Shown piece by piece: positions 42,566 to 55,293 of a DNA stretch of 64,000 nt. The stretch is from assembly GCA_949152475.1 (NCBI GenBank), contig OX424566.1, forward strand, positions 30,976,423-31,040,422, written 5' to 3'. Each line of letters starts with the position of its first letter. Position 1 is the first letter of the stretch. The DNA comes from Terebella lapidaria. Lineage: Eukaryota > Annelida > Polychaeta > Terebellida > Terebellidae. The position numbers and the translations under genes are program-made. The notes beneath the pieces were generated by a model that saw only the letters and a program-made list of their open reading frames with translations, made no database searches and was not told where the DNA came from.

Positions 42566-44907
42566 ATGAAGACTCGCTTGATTGCTCATAGAGCGAGAAC
42601 TTGGCGAAATATCGGAAAGTTATGACCTATTTTGTCCCAATTACGTCAATTTCATCATCACACCATCTCACTCATAGCCCTGATTACATCGACCTAATTA
42701 CATCGACTTCATCATCACATCATCTTCTTCATGGCCCAAAGTACAAAAATGAGTTCCTTGTTGCTCTACGACCAATATTAGGCAAGATAAGATGTGCGCT
42801 GTAATCAGCATCTTAATCAGGCTATAACTCAATAAAGAATTGGCCATTTCATAAATTCTTGCAAATTCACGTGCCCTATGATCTTGGCATCACTTTTGGA
42901 AAAGTAGGCCAAAGTTCATTTTTTGACATGAAATTAGGTCACAGTGAACTATTTTGGCCTAATTACATTGATTTCATCATCACGTCATCTTCTTTATAGC
43001 CCAGAGTCTGAAAGTGAGGTCCTTTCTGCTCTACGACCAATATTAAGTGAGATACAAAATTGTGCTGCAATTCGATCCTTATTTAGGCCATAACTCATCA
43101 GATAACTGTCCGATTACATAAATTCTTGCAGATTCGCATGTCCCAGGGTTTTGGCATCACTTTTGGAAAAGTAGGCCAAAGTTCATTGACCCGAAATTAG
43201 GTCACAGTGACCTATTTTATCCTAATTACATAGTTTTCATCATTACATCATCTTCTTTATAGCTCAAAGTCCGAAAATGAGGTCCTTTCTGCTCTACGAC
43301 CAATATTGAACAAGATACAGATTTATCCTGCAATTAGCACCTTAATTAGGCCCATATCTCATCAAAGAACTGTCCGATTTCAGGAATTCTTGCAGATTTG
43401 CAGGTCCCAGAGTTTTGGCATCACTTTTGGAAAAGTAGGCCAAAGTTCATTTTTGGATCCGAAATTAGGTCACAGTGACCTATTTTATCCTAATTACATA
43501 GTTTTCATCATTACATCATCTTCTTTATAGCCCAAAGTCCGAAAATGAGGTCCTTTCTGCTCTACGACCAATATTGAACAAGATACAGATTTGTGCTGCA
43601 ATTAGCACCTTAATTAGGCCATAACTCATCAAAGAACTGTCCGATTTCAGAAATTCTTGCAGATTTGCATGTCCCAGGGTCTTGGCATCACTTTTGGAAA
43701 AGTAGGCCAAAGTTCGCTTTTTGACCCGAAATTAGGTCACAATGACCTATTTTGGCCTAATTACGTCGATTTCATCATCACATCATCTTCTTTATAGCCC
43801 AAAGCCCGAAAATGAGGTCCTTTTTGCTCTACGACCATTATTAAGCGAGATACAGATTTGTGCTTCAATTAGCACCTTAATTAGGCCATAACTCATCAAA
43901 GAACTGTCCGATTTCAGAAATTCTTGCAGATTTGCCTGTCCCAGGGTCTTGGCATCACTTTTGGAAAAGTAGGCCAAAGTTCATTTTTTGACCCGAAATT
44001 AGGTCACAGTGACCTAGTTTGGCCTAAGTACATCGATTTCATCATCACATCATCTTCCTTATAGCCCAAAGTCCGAAAATTAGGTCCTTCTTGCTCTACG
44101 ACCATTATTAAGCGAGATACAGATTTGTGCTTCAATTAGCACCTTAATTAGGCCATAACTCATCAAAGGACTGTCCGATTTCAGAAATTCTTGCAGATTT
44201 GCATGTCCCAGGGTCTTGGCATCACTTTTGGAAAAGTAGGCCAAAGTTCATTTTTTGACAAGAAATTAGGTCACAGTGACCTATTTTTTCCTAATTACAT
44301 CGATTTCATCATCACATCATCTTCTTTATAGCCCAAAGTCCGAAAATGAGGTCCTTTTTGCTCTACGACCATTGTTAAGCGAGATACAGATTTGTGCTCC
44401 AATTAGCACCTTAATTAAGCCATAACTCATCAAAGAACTGTCCGATTTCAGAAATTCTTGTAGATTTGCATGTCCCAGGGTCTTGGCATCACTTTTGGGA
44501 AAGTAGGCCAAAGTTCATTTTTTGACCCGAAATTAGGTCACAGTGAGCTATATTGGCCTAATTACATCGTTTCCATCATCACATCATCTTCTCTATAGCC
44601 CAAAGTTCGAAAATGAGGTCCTTTTCACTCTACGATACATATTTACCAAGTTACAGCTTGGTTTTCGGTTAACATGGGGTTGAATGAACGAAATTAATAA
44701 CTTTGTTAATTATGCAGAAACTAAATGATGTAGGATCACGAAAAAAGTTCGTTGACCTAGAATTCCGATCTTGAGGATGCTCTATGGATTTCGTAAAAAG
44801 TGCATGAGGACTGTGGACTGTAGAGTGCAAACAAACCAACAAACAAACATACAAACCCACTCAAGTGACCAACATACTTGGCAAAATCGCTTTGCGATTT
44901 CGCCAAG
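42566..44907. mobile_element. 2.3-kb insertion with 267-bp tandem core
   Basis: The other array units read GAATAGTATAACTAGG without interruption; this unit has 2342 bp between two TA copies (42564-42565 and 44908-44909). The left part contains CTTGGCGAAAT (42600-42610), matched in reverse at the right end, which is a perfect-but-one hairpin of CTTGGCAAAATCGC and GCGATTTCGCCAAG. The core is a 267-bp tandem array. No ORF of note. The architecture is like the element at 27069. It may be a non-autonomous Helitron-like or TA-targeting element; the class is unresolved. Confidence 0.7.
42610..44640. repeat. 267-bp satellite, about 7.5 units, with estrogen-response-element sites
   Basis: Units contain TTTGGCATCACTTTTGGAAA, GCTCTACGACCA, TTAATTAGGCCATAACTCAT and the palindrome AGGTCACAGTGACCT. 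Perfect AGGTCAnnnTGACCT occurs at 43199, 43467, 43734, 44001 and 44268, with one-base variants at 42936 and 44535. Repeated 61-aa minus ORFs (43525, 43792, 44326) are readings of the unit. Confidence 0.92.
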
Positions 44908-45513
44908 TAACTAGGATATGGTTTGGAGTGTGATATCCAGGGGACGGCAGACGGCTCTATGGAAATCTGGACAGTGTTAGGACCCCCCTACTGTCATAAT
45001 GGACTGGCCTAGTAGGCCAACGAAGGATGGCACCTGCGTTTCCTTGACGACGGCCCCGTCTTGCAGCATATATACGCTTGGAACAATGATACATAGTGTA
45101 AAGACGTTTTCTATACAGATAGAGAGCACTCCCCGGCCCGATTCTAAGAACTGGGATACTGATAGCATCTCGGTGTACGACATGGAGATTATCGGCAAGT
45201 AGGTCATTTGTGCCTGAGACTTTGATGCAGCAGGAGCGCTTGACTGTTGTCGGAGTTTTCAAGTGTGGATATACGTATCAAAAGAACAAATAACTTTTGG
45301 ATATTTGTTGAATATTTGTGCGGCAAACATTTCAAGTGACGATAGTTGAAGTTGGAAACTGTTGTCCGATATTTGATTGAACAAACTCTCGGCTAATTGT
45401 GTGAAATTGTGTTGACCTGTACTGTCCGATAAAATAGTCGGCTTTGAAGAGAGACAGACTGTTGTTACAGCCGACCCTGTGAATTTTCAACCCTGCTTAC
45501 AAGCGGAAGTTAC

Positions 45514-45876
45514 TTGTGGCTTGTAAAGAAAACATGGCGGAGAAAGGAGACAAAAAGAAACCCCTGGACGATGATGCTTGATGGGGAAAAGCTTACCGTC
45601 GAAGTAATTGAGACTGGGGACGAATCCGACCACCCCATTATCGTCCAGGACGGAAGTTCGACCTCCAGCCTCGAATCAGCCCCGGAGCCAGGCGACTCCG
45701 CTAGCGGCTCCGACCCTGAACCGGCACCGAAGTCCATAGCCGCCAAGCTAGCCCAGCATGGAGCCCGTCACTTCCCGAGCCCGGCCTCCGACGACCAGCT
45801 CAACGTCGACCCCGGACAGTTTGACCGGCTGAACGAAGGGGCGGAAATCGTCCGTCGCGCCATCGTTGCCCAATGA
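45514..45876 (+). CDS. 120-aa acidic ORF of block G (five copies)
   Basis: Unrecognised protein, identical or nearly so at 48420-48782, 49495-49857, 52431-52793 and 57902-58264. After a basic start it is acidic and Ser/Pro-rich (KLTVEVIETGDESDHPIIVQ), then has FPSPASDDQLNVDPGQFDRL and a short helix. It follows about 550 nt of noncoding leader in block G. Its position at the 5' side of the middle block suggests the N-terminal part of a Gag-like product of an LTR element; this is inference. Fossil. Confidence 0.45.
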   Translation: MWLVKKTWRRKETKRNPWTMMLDGEKLTVEVIETGDESDHPIIVQDGSSTSSLESAPEPGDSASGSDPEPAPKSIAAKLAQHGARHFPSPASDDQLNVDPGQFDRLNEGAEIVRRAIVAQ

Positions 45877-48800
45877 GTGACCGAGGCCGCCAGGCAGCCA
45901 ATTTCCGCCCCGACACTGCCTCCCGCCGTTTCGGTAGTCATTCCGATTCGTTGTTTTGGATGTATTTGTATATGTATCATCGTAGTGACTGTTGACGGAC
46001 TGACAGCTGACGATTATTTTGACGGTTAGGATTTTTTTATTGTATGCAGTGCTTTCTCATTGTCGTGCAGGGTGTGTGTGTGAGTGTTGGGTTTTGACCT
46101 TTTAGGACTTCTTTAGCTTTTCATGTTTAGTTTTTGCGATGGTAGGGTCTGGGGAGGGTAATCTCCGAGGGCGTAGAAATAATGAAGGGTATTTAGCTAC
46201 TGTAACGGCCCGTCCCTCCCGCGCACCACATTTCCATGACAACACCCACTCTCTACATGACACAGCACACTATACACGGCCACTACAAGATCAATACACG
46301 ATCAATACACGTCAAACCCCATACAACCACCGGCCCCGATCAATACAGTTCATACGCACCCGGCACTGCCTGCACTAACATACATGCATATACTTTAACA
46401 CATGGAAAATTACAGACACCTGCTCCCAGATCATGTGACCAGACATGTCAGAACATACACAGCCAATCACACGACCCCGTATGCTCAAGGCGGGAAAATC
46501 CTCCCACATGCTCCTCGGCCCCGCGCACTTGTCCAGAATCTATTAAAGAAGATGGCGGTGTTTTGTGACCCTAGAAAACCCAGAATTTAGAAGAAGATAG
46601 AAACTGTGATATTTATATGGACTGAATTATAAGAATTATATACGACTGGGGATATATCATCTGGACATAGGTGTGAGTGTCGGCCTGTGGATATATTTGC
46701 GGCATTGGACTTTGTCATCTCAATAAACTGTTTTATTGGAAACTGCCGGCCTTTTTAATCACACGACACGAGGGACGTTCAGACATAAAGGCCTGATATC
46801 GGCCTGTGAACGATATTCGCCACACAAGCAATATATATTTCAATCCCAAAACATAAACAACTATATTTCAGCAAAATACAATCACACCTGTTTTGAATAT
46901 GCACGATTTTACGGTGCTCTGTTAACTGAAATTTTGCAACATAAAAATGCACTTGAAGCTCTATTAACGTAATCAGCTACAAACAGTGAGGTAATGAAGA
47001 GTCAAAGTTTTCATTCGCAAAATCGATCAAAATAGCATCGTCATAGAAATATAAAAAGAATACCAGTGTGTATAGTACGGAAGCCCATAGGTGACATGCG
47101 CGTAAAAATTTTCCGTACAATTTTGGTATATATATATACATTTGATACGATATTATAATTATGATGCTGGTGAATAATTGGTTGCATTATGCTGTGTGCT
47201 TCGACCCCGTATAACTTGTGCCATTGTTCCGCATGTGTTACGCTATGACTAAAAATATCATGTCAAGCTTCCCTCCATGTGCCAGCCGAAAAGGATAATT
47301 AATGAGTCACGCCGTGTGTAAGGCCACTTAGCTATCGAAGAGGTGATGGAGTGATTTATTCTGGGGTATGCATCGACAGAGCCTCTGCCCGCTCTATGTA
47401 ACATTCAGAGAAACAGCCTATTGGCACGGGAACTCATCACATAAACATTCACAGCGCCACGGTGTGACCGGCCCAGTTCATTACATCTTCCACCCCCCTA
47501 CAATATTTGCGGCCCCGTCGTCTTGTGAAGAAGCTGAAAATGAACGGAACGATGCCGCCCCTGTGAGGGATGGATATTTATATCTCAGAGCTTATTAACT
47601 GTGTGTCGTCTGTGAATTAACAATTAGACCCCGCTAGTTTATTGTGCGCTAATTTGTGAGAGAAGGAACGATTAATGAACTAGTTCACAAGGCATACACG
47701 AGCGCAGATAGACACTGAAGCTGTTTACAGCACCCACACAAACTTTTCACGTGATAAAACTATGGTGAGTCGTCGCGCAAAAAGAGCCCAGTAAAAAGAA
47801 CAGTCGAATAGTATAACTAGGATATGGTTTGGAGTGTGATATCCAGGGGACGGCAGACGGCTCTATGGAAATCTGGACAGTGTTAGGACCCCCCTACTGT
47901 CATAATGGACTGGCCTAGTAGGCCAACGAAGGATGGCACCTGCGTTTCCTTGACGACGGCCCCGTCTTGCAGCATATATACGCTTGGAACAATGATACAT
48001 AGTGTAAAGACGTTTTCTATACAGATAGAGAGCACTCCCCGGCCCGATTCTAAGAACTGGGATACTGATAGCATCTCGGTGTACGACATGGAGATTATCG
48101 GCAAGTAGGTCATTTGTGCCTGAGACTTTGATGCAGCAGGAGCGCTTGACTGTTGTCGGAGTTTTCAAGTGTGGATATACGTATCAAAAGAACAAATAAC
48201 TTTTGGATATTTGTTGAATATTTGTGCGGCAAACATTTCAAGTGACGATAGTTGAAGTTGGAAACTGTTGTCCGATATTTGATTGAACAAACTCTCGGCT
48301 AATTGTGTGAAATTGTGTTGACCTGTACTGTCTGATAAAATAGTCGGCTTTGAAGAGAGACAGACTGTTGTTACAGCCGACCCTGTGAATTTTCAACCCT
48401 GCTTACAAGCGGAAGTTACTTGTGGCTTGTAAAGAAAACATGGCGGAGAAAGGAGACAAAAAGAAACCCCTGGACGATGATGCTTGATGGGGAAAAGCTT
48501 ACCGTCGAAGTAATTGAGACTGGGGACGAATCCGACCACCCCATTATCGTCCAGGACGGAAGTTCGACCTCCAGCCTCGAATCAGCCCCGGAGCCAGGCG
48601 ACTCCGCTAGCGGCTCCGACCCTGAACCGGCACCGAAGTCCATAGCCGCCAAGCTAGCCCAGCATGGAGCCCGTCACTTCCCGAGCCCGGCCTCCGACGA
48701 CCAGCTCAACGTCGACCCCGGACAGTTTGACCGGCTGAACGAAGGGGCGGAAATCGTCCGTCGTGCCATCGTTGCCCAATGAGTGACCGAGGCCGCCAGG

Positions 48801-51800
48801 CAGCCAATTTCCGCCCCGACACTGCCTCCCGCCGTTTCGGTAGTCATGGCCCCATTAAGAGCCCAGTAAAAAGAACAGTCGAATAGTATAACTAGGATAT
48901 GGTTTGGAGTGTGATATCCAGGGGACGGCAGACGGCTCTATGGAAATCTGGACAGTGTTAGGACCCCCCTACTGTCATAATGGACTGGCCTAGTAGGCCA
49001 ACGAAGGATGGCACCTGCGTTTCCTTGACGACGGCCCCGTCTTGCAGCATATATACGCTTGGAACAATGATACATAGTGTAAAGACGTTTTCTATACAGA
49101 TAGAGAGCACTCCCCGGCCCGATTCTAAGAACTGGGATACTGATAGCATCTCGGTGTACGACATGGAGATTATCGGCAAGTAGGTCATTTGTGCCTGAGA
49201 CTTTGATGCAGCAGGAGCGCTTGACTGTTGTCGGAGTTTTCAAGTGTGGATATACGTATCAAAAGAACGAATAACTTTTGGATATTTGTTGAATATTTGT
49301 GCGGCAAACATTTCAAGTGACGATAGTTGAAGTTGGAAACTGTTGTCCGATATTTGATTGAACAAACTCTCGGCTAATTGTGTGAAATTGTGTTGACCTG
49401 TACTGTCCGATAAAATAGTCGGCTTTGAAGAGAGACAGACTGTTGTTACAGCCGACCCTGTGAATTTTCAACCCTGCTTACAAGCGGAAGTTACTTGTGG
49501 CTTGTAAAGAAAACATGGCGGAGAAAGGAGACAAAAAGAAACCCCTGGACGATGATGCTTGATGGGGAAAAGCTTACCGTCGAAGTAATTGAGACTGGGG
49601 ACGAATCCGACCACCCCATTATCGTCCAGGACGGAAGTTCGACCTCCAGCCTCGAATCAGCCCCGGAGCCAGGCGACTCCGCTAGCGGCTCCGACCCTGA
49701 ACCGGCACCGAAGTCCATAGCCGCCAAGCTAGCCCAGCATGGAGCCCGTCACTTCCCGAGCCCGGCCTCCGACGACCAGCTCAACGTCGACCCCGGACAG
49801 TTTGACCGGCTGAACGAAGGGGCGGAAATCGTCCGTCGCGCCATCGTTGCCCAATGAGTGACCGAGGCCGCCAGGCAGCCAATTTCCGCCCCGACACTGC
49901 CTCCCGCCGTTTCGGTAGTCATTCCGATTCGTTGTTTTGGATGTATTTGTATATGTATCATCGTAGTGACTGTTGACGGACTGACAGCTGACGATTATTT
50001 TGACGGTTAGGATTTTTTTATTGTATGCAGTGCTTTCTCATTGTCGTGCAGGGTGTGTGTGTGAGTGTTGGGTTTTGACCTTTTAGGACTTCTTTAGCTT
50101 TTCATGTTTAGTTTTTGCGATGGTAGGGTCTGGGGAGGGTAATCTCCGAGGGCGTAGAAATAATGAAGGGTATTTAGCTACTGTAACGGCCCGTCCCTCC
50201 CGCGCACCACATTTCCATGACAACACCCACTCTCTACATGACACAGCACACTATACACGGCCACTACACGATCAATACACGATCAATACACGTCAAACCC
50301 CATACAACCACCGGCCCCGATCAATACAGTTCATACGCACCCGGCACTGCCTGCACTAACATACATGCATATACTTTAACACATGGAAAATTACAGACAC
50401 CTGCTCCCAGATCATGTGACCAGACATGTCAGAACATACACAGCCAATCACACGACCCCGTATGCTCAAGGCGGGAAAATCCTCCCACATGCTCCTCGGC
50501 CCCGCGCACTTGTCCAGAATCTATTAAAGAAGATGGCGGTGTTTTGTGACCCTAGAAAACCCAGAATTTAGAAGAAGATAGAAACTGTGATATTTATATG
50601 GACTGAATTATAAGAATTATATACGACTGGGGATATATCATCTGGACATAGGTGTGAGTGTCGGCCTGTGGATATATTTGCGGCATTGGACTTTGTCATC
50701 TCAATAAACTGTTTTATTGGAAACTGCCGGCCTTTTTAATCACACGACACGAGGGACGTTCAGACATAAAGGCCTGATATCGGCCTGTGAACGATATTCG
50801 CCACACAAGCAATATATATTTCAATCCCAAAACATAAACAACTATATTTCAGCAAAATACAATCACACCTGTTTTGAATATGCACGATTTTACGGTGCTC
50901 TGTTAACTGAAATTTTGCAACATAAAAATGCACTTGAAGCTCTATTAACGTAATCAGCTACAAACAGTGAGGTAATGAAGAGTCAAAGTTTAAAGGGGGA
51001 CTCCGGCGAAATTGAGTGTTTTCATTCGCAAAATCGATCAAAATAGCATCGTCATAGAAATATAAAAAGAATACCAGTGTGTATAGTACGGAAGCCCATA
51101 GGTGACATGCGCGTAAAAATTTTCCGTACAATTTTGGTATATATATATACATTTGATACGATATTATAATTATGATGCTGGTGAATAATTGGTTGCATTA
51201 TGCTGTGTGCTTCGACCCCGTATAACTTGTGCCATTGTTCCGCATGTGTTACGCTATGACTAAAAATATCATGTCAAGCTTCCCTCCATGTGCCAGCCGA
51301 AAAGGATAATTAATGAGTCACGCCGTGTGTAAGGCCACTTAGCTATCGAAGAGGTGATGGAGTGATTTATTCTGGGGTATGCATCGACAGAGCCTCTGCC
51401 CGCTCTATGTAACATTCAGAGAAACAGCCTATTGGCACGGGAACTCATCACATAAACATTCACAGCGCCACGGTGTGACCGGCCCAGTTCATTACATCTT
51501 CGACCCCCCTACAATATTTGCGGCCCCGTCGTCTTGTGAAGAAGCTGAAAATGAACGGAACGATGCCGCCCCTGTGAGGGATGGATATTTATATCTCAGA
51601 GCTTATTAACTGTGTGTCGTCTGTGAATTAACAATTAGACCCCGCTAGTTTATTGTGCGCTAATTTGTGAGAGAAGGAACGATTAATGAACTAGTTCACA
51701 AGGCATACACGAGCGCAGATAGACACTGAAGCTGTTTACAGCACCCACACAAACTTTTCACGTGATAAAACTATGGTGAGTCGTCGCGCAAAAAGAGCCC

Positions 51801-53129
51801 AGTAAAAAGAACAGTCGAATAGTATAACTAGGATATGGTTTGGAGTGTGATATCCAGGGGACGGCAGACGGCTCTATGGAAATCTGGACAGTGTTAGGAC
51901 CCCCCTACTGTCATAATGGACTGGCCTAGTAGGCCAACGAAGGATGGCACCTGCGTTTCCTTGACGACGGCCCCGTCTTGCAGCATATATACGCTTGGAA
52001 CAATGATACATAGTGTAAAGACGTTTTCTATACAGATAGAGAGCACTCCCCGGCCCGATTCTAAGAACTGGGATACTGATAGCATCTCGGTGTACGACAT
52101 GGAGATTATCGGCAAGTAGGTCATTTGTGCCTGAGACTTTGATGCAGCAGGAGCGCTTGACTGTTGTCGGAGTTTTCAAGTGTGGATATACGTATCAAAA
52201 GAACAAATAACTTTTGGATATTTGTTGAATATTTGTGCGGCAAACATTTCAAGTGACGATAGTTGAAGTTGGAAACTGTTGTCCGATATTTGATTGAACA
52301 AACTCTCGGCTAATTGTGTGAAATTGTGTTGACCTGTACTGTCTGATAAAATAGTCGGCTTTGAAGAGAGACAGACTGTTGTTACAGCCGACCCTGTGAA
52401 TTTTCAACCCTGCTTACAAGCGGAAGTTACTTGTGGCTTGTAAAGAAAACATGGCGGAGAAAGGAGACAAAAAGAAACCCCTGGACGATGATGCTTGATG
52501 GGGAAAAGCTTACCGTCGAAGTAATTGAGACTGGGGACGAATCCGACCACCCCATTATCGTCCAGGACGGAAGTTCGACCTCCAGCCTCGAATCAGCCCC
52601 GGAGCCAGGCGACTCCGCTAGCGGCTCCGACCCTGAACCGGCACCGAAGTCCATAGCCGCCAAGCTAGCCCAGCATGGAGCCCGTCACTTCCCGAGCCCG
52701 GCCTCCGACGACCAGCTCAACGTCGACCCCGGACAGTTTGACCGGCTGAACGAAGGGGCGGAAATCGTCCGTCGTGCCATCGTTGCCCAATGAGTGACCG
52801 AGGCCGCCAGGCAGCCAATTTCCGCCCCGACACTGCCTCCCGCCGTTTCGGTAGTCATGGCCCCATTATTACCGGCCTGTGCAGCCAACAGCAACCCCCT
52901 TCCCTTCCAAGCGGACCTATTCGTCCCTGAAGAAAAAGTTAGGAGTTGGTCCACGATCAACCTCCAGTGATTCCTCACGGTCCAGCACTGGTTCTACATT
53001 CCCGACTTCGACCTTCCGCTGGCAGGTGGCTGAACTTATGGAGTTTGTCCTGGCTCCAGTGACACCTTACAGCACCCGACCCATCGACTGGAACCAGATT
53101 CCGCCCGGCGCGAAACAGGAGCGTCGGTT

Positions 53130-53879
53130 ATGGTCATGTCCATAACTTTGATGAACAGTCAACCCTGTCGGAGGGCAACCTCCTTACTCAAGCACGCTGA
53201 TGGACAATATGAATGTCCATTTTGCATTGGAGAAGAGGAGAATGAGGGAGAGAGACGATGGCCCACCGTACCACGACGTGGACCCTTCCGGTCGGCCCAG
53301 GCCTTGGATGCCCATGTCCTGGCCTACCACTCCCCTTTCCTTCGTTTCTCTGTATGCCCAGCCCACGACCACTTCCGGACGGTGGCCCAGGAGTACATGT
53401 TTCAGCATTTATCCCAACCGACCCTGCAACACGTGGCGTTGCTCCCATTCTCTATCAAAGGTCGATTGTCAGCATCCGGCCCCATGCTTGCCAGGTTCAT
53501 GCTGCGCTGCAGAATCGACATGCAGCCGAACCCCAACTATCAGCCCCCGCGCGTCCCGGCCAACATCCCAATCTTCAGGAGGGACATCAACACGGTCCTT
53601 ACCTTTGGGATTTGGCACATGGCGCCGGAACTGTTCGACCAGTTCCCGCCCAACTCGGCCCCGGAGGTACAACAGGTACTTCGACGACTCGAGTACAACC
53701 GAGATACTACCCCAGCAGATGAGATACGACTTGCCCGAATGTCCAGTGACATCCAGGCCATGAACCTGTGGGTTCATGTCTGCTGGCCCAGTGCAATCTT
53801 CATTGTCCGTCTGATCACTTACCAGACCAACACGGTAAGGACGGCAGGGGAGGTTCCAGTCACAACCACGGGTGTCTAG
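53130..53879 (+). CDS. Zinc-finger-like ORF of block M, 249 aa (second copy 58601-59350)
   Basis: Unrecognised protein. Residues 29-67 give C29-x2-C32, a long insert, then H62-x4-H67 (YECPFC ... ALDAHVLAYH), a C2H2 finger with an enlarged loop. A second Cys/His group (VCPAHDHFRT ... MFQHL) follows. The rest has a conserved-looking core, FGIWHMAPELFDQFPPNS and DEIRLARMSSDIQAMNLWV. The copy at 58601 differs by one residue by eye. It takes the place where pol would lie in an LTR element. Nucleic-acid binding is likely from the fingers; the role in the element is unknown. Compare the two-finger ORFs at 661 and 1725. Fossil. Confidence 0.55.
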   Translation: MVMSITLMNSQPCRRATSLLKHADGQYECPFCIGEEENEGERRWPTVPRRGPFRSAQALDAHVLAYHSPFLRFSVCPAHDHFRTVAQEYMFQHLSQPTLQHVALLPFSIKGRLSASGPMLARFMLRCRIDMQPNPNYQPPRVPANIPIFRRDINTVLTFGIWHMAPELFDQFPPNSAPEVQQVLRRLEYNRDTTPADEIRLARMSSDIQAMNLWVHVCWPSAIFIVRLITYQTNTVRTAGEVPVTTTGV

Positions 53880-54452
53880 ATTTCATCCGCCACTAGTTCG
53901 GCCCAGTCCACGACCTCCGCGACTTCGGCGACGTCTACAACAGTTTTAACCCCAGCGAAAACACGGACGTGGTTCCTCGACGAGTGAAAGTGGAACGACC
54001 TCCGGCCCCGAATGTTACTAATTATTAGGTCCGTGAAGGATTAGTTCCACCACCGGAGGAATACTCGCCACTCCCGTGCAGGCCCGTGGTACTGGCACCA
54101 CCCTCGACCTCACTAGTTGAAAGGCCCGCCGGACCCTCGAGTCCGGATCTGAGCCTGCCGCCTCCACTTAGGGAGATTAAGAAGGAGTGCCCCGAGCATT
54201 CGGCCTCTGACTCACAAAGCGACTCCGGTTACCCCGCCGGCACCCTCAGGACGGATGGTGGACATCGTCCTGGCCCCGCCATACCTCACAGGAGAGACGG
54301 AGCCTGTGCGCTCCGTACTGACCCAGGGTGCTACCAATGAATGACCCCGACTTCAGCTAGATGACCCTGAGCAGCAAGAGACTCTCCCCCGCGACCTCGA
54401 TGAACGTCTTCCGCTACATGGGTTCGGGGAATTCGCTGCCGACCTACAAGTC

Positions 54453-55079
54453 TTGCGGCAGCATGGAGAGCACTTGGCGACCCGCACCTTGCCCAGCCTT
54501 CAAGCTTTGCCTGGCCAGAATCCCGACCTGCAGAACTTTATTCGGGATGAGGACGCTAGGAGGCTTCCCAATTACATTGGCTTCCATGAGGATTTCTGGA
54601 CAGCCTGTCTCGACCAGGCCGCTCATAATGCCAACCCCTTGCTCCTGCCCTCAGAACCGGAGGAGCACTTACCGACCCTGGCTCTCGCCCGAGCTGACGA
54701 TCTGGCACACCAGTACCTACGCCTGATTCGCCAGGAGTATCTGTCGGCCATCGACTACCATGTCAGGCAGGCAGAGTACAACGGCCTGCCTGTAGGTTTC
54801 GGGATGGTCGCCCTACAGGAGCGTCATCGGCCCACATTTCCGGACTCCCTGTCCGATGAGAACCTGCGTCTTCGCGTCCGGATCAGCCAGTTGGAGGACC
54901 AGGTGACCAACTTGCGGCAGGACAATTCCTCGACTTTGAACCCAAGCGGCCCAGGCACCCTCGATCCCAGCGCTATCGGAAGCTTCGGCTCCGTAGACCC
55001 CGACTGCGACCACACCGACTATTCCGGGGGATCTGTTGGCGACTATCGTATCGATCCTGCCAAGGCTTCCCCCGGATGA
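54453..55079 (+). CDS. Coiled-coil 3' ORF of block M, 208 aa (second copy 59924-60409)
   Basis: Matches the C-terminal two-thirds of the 39487-40206 ORF with few changes: FHEDFWTACLDQAAHNANP, LARADDLAHQYLRLIRQEY and the heptad segment LRVRISQLEDQVTNLRQDN. The ATG used here is internal to the longer form, so the true start may lie upstream. Function unknown. Fossil. Confidence 0.5.
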   Translation: MRQHGEHLATRTLPSLQALPGQNPDLQNFIRDEDARRLPNYIGFHEDFWTACLDQAAHNANPLLLPSEPEEHLPTLALARADDLAHQYLRLIRQEYLSAIDYHVRQAEYNGLPVGFGMVALQERHRPTFPDSLSDENLRLRVRISQLEDQVTNLRQDNSSTLNPSGPGTLDPSAIGSFGSVDPDCDHTDYSGGSVGDYRIDPAKASPG

Positions 55080-55257
55080 ACAAATTCAGTTGATGCGCCA
55101 GGCATCACCAGCCACCTAACGCCAGCAAATGTGGACGAGAGCAAAAATGAACTACGGCCCTGACCTGTCGGCCCAGTATCATGTCGACCCTGTGGTGACT
55201 TGGAGAAGAATATCCTGGTCACGATTGTGAATATTGTAATCATATATTTTGTTATAT

Positions 55258-55293
55258 CAGAAATACATAAAGAGTCTCTCTTATGTATTTCTG
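55258..55293. mobile_element. 36-bp palindromic insertion with 7-bp target duplication
   Basis: The other array units read TTTTGTTATATGTAATAACC. Here a 36-bp near-perfect hairpin (CAGAAATACATAA ... TTATGTATTTCTG) lies between two copies of GTTATAT (55251-55257 and 55294-55300). Only this unit has it. Confidence 0.85.

Noticed and set aside
44957-45262. 101-aa minus ORF in block G (five copies)
   Set aside because: Antisense in the leader of block G; identity between copies reflects recent duplication, not selection.
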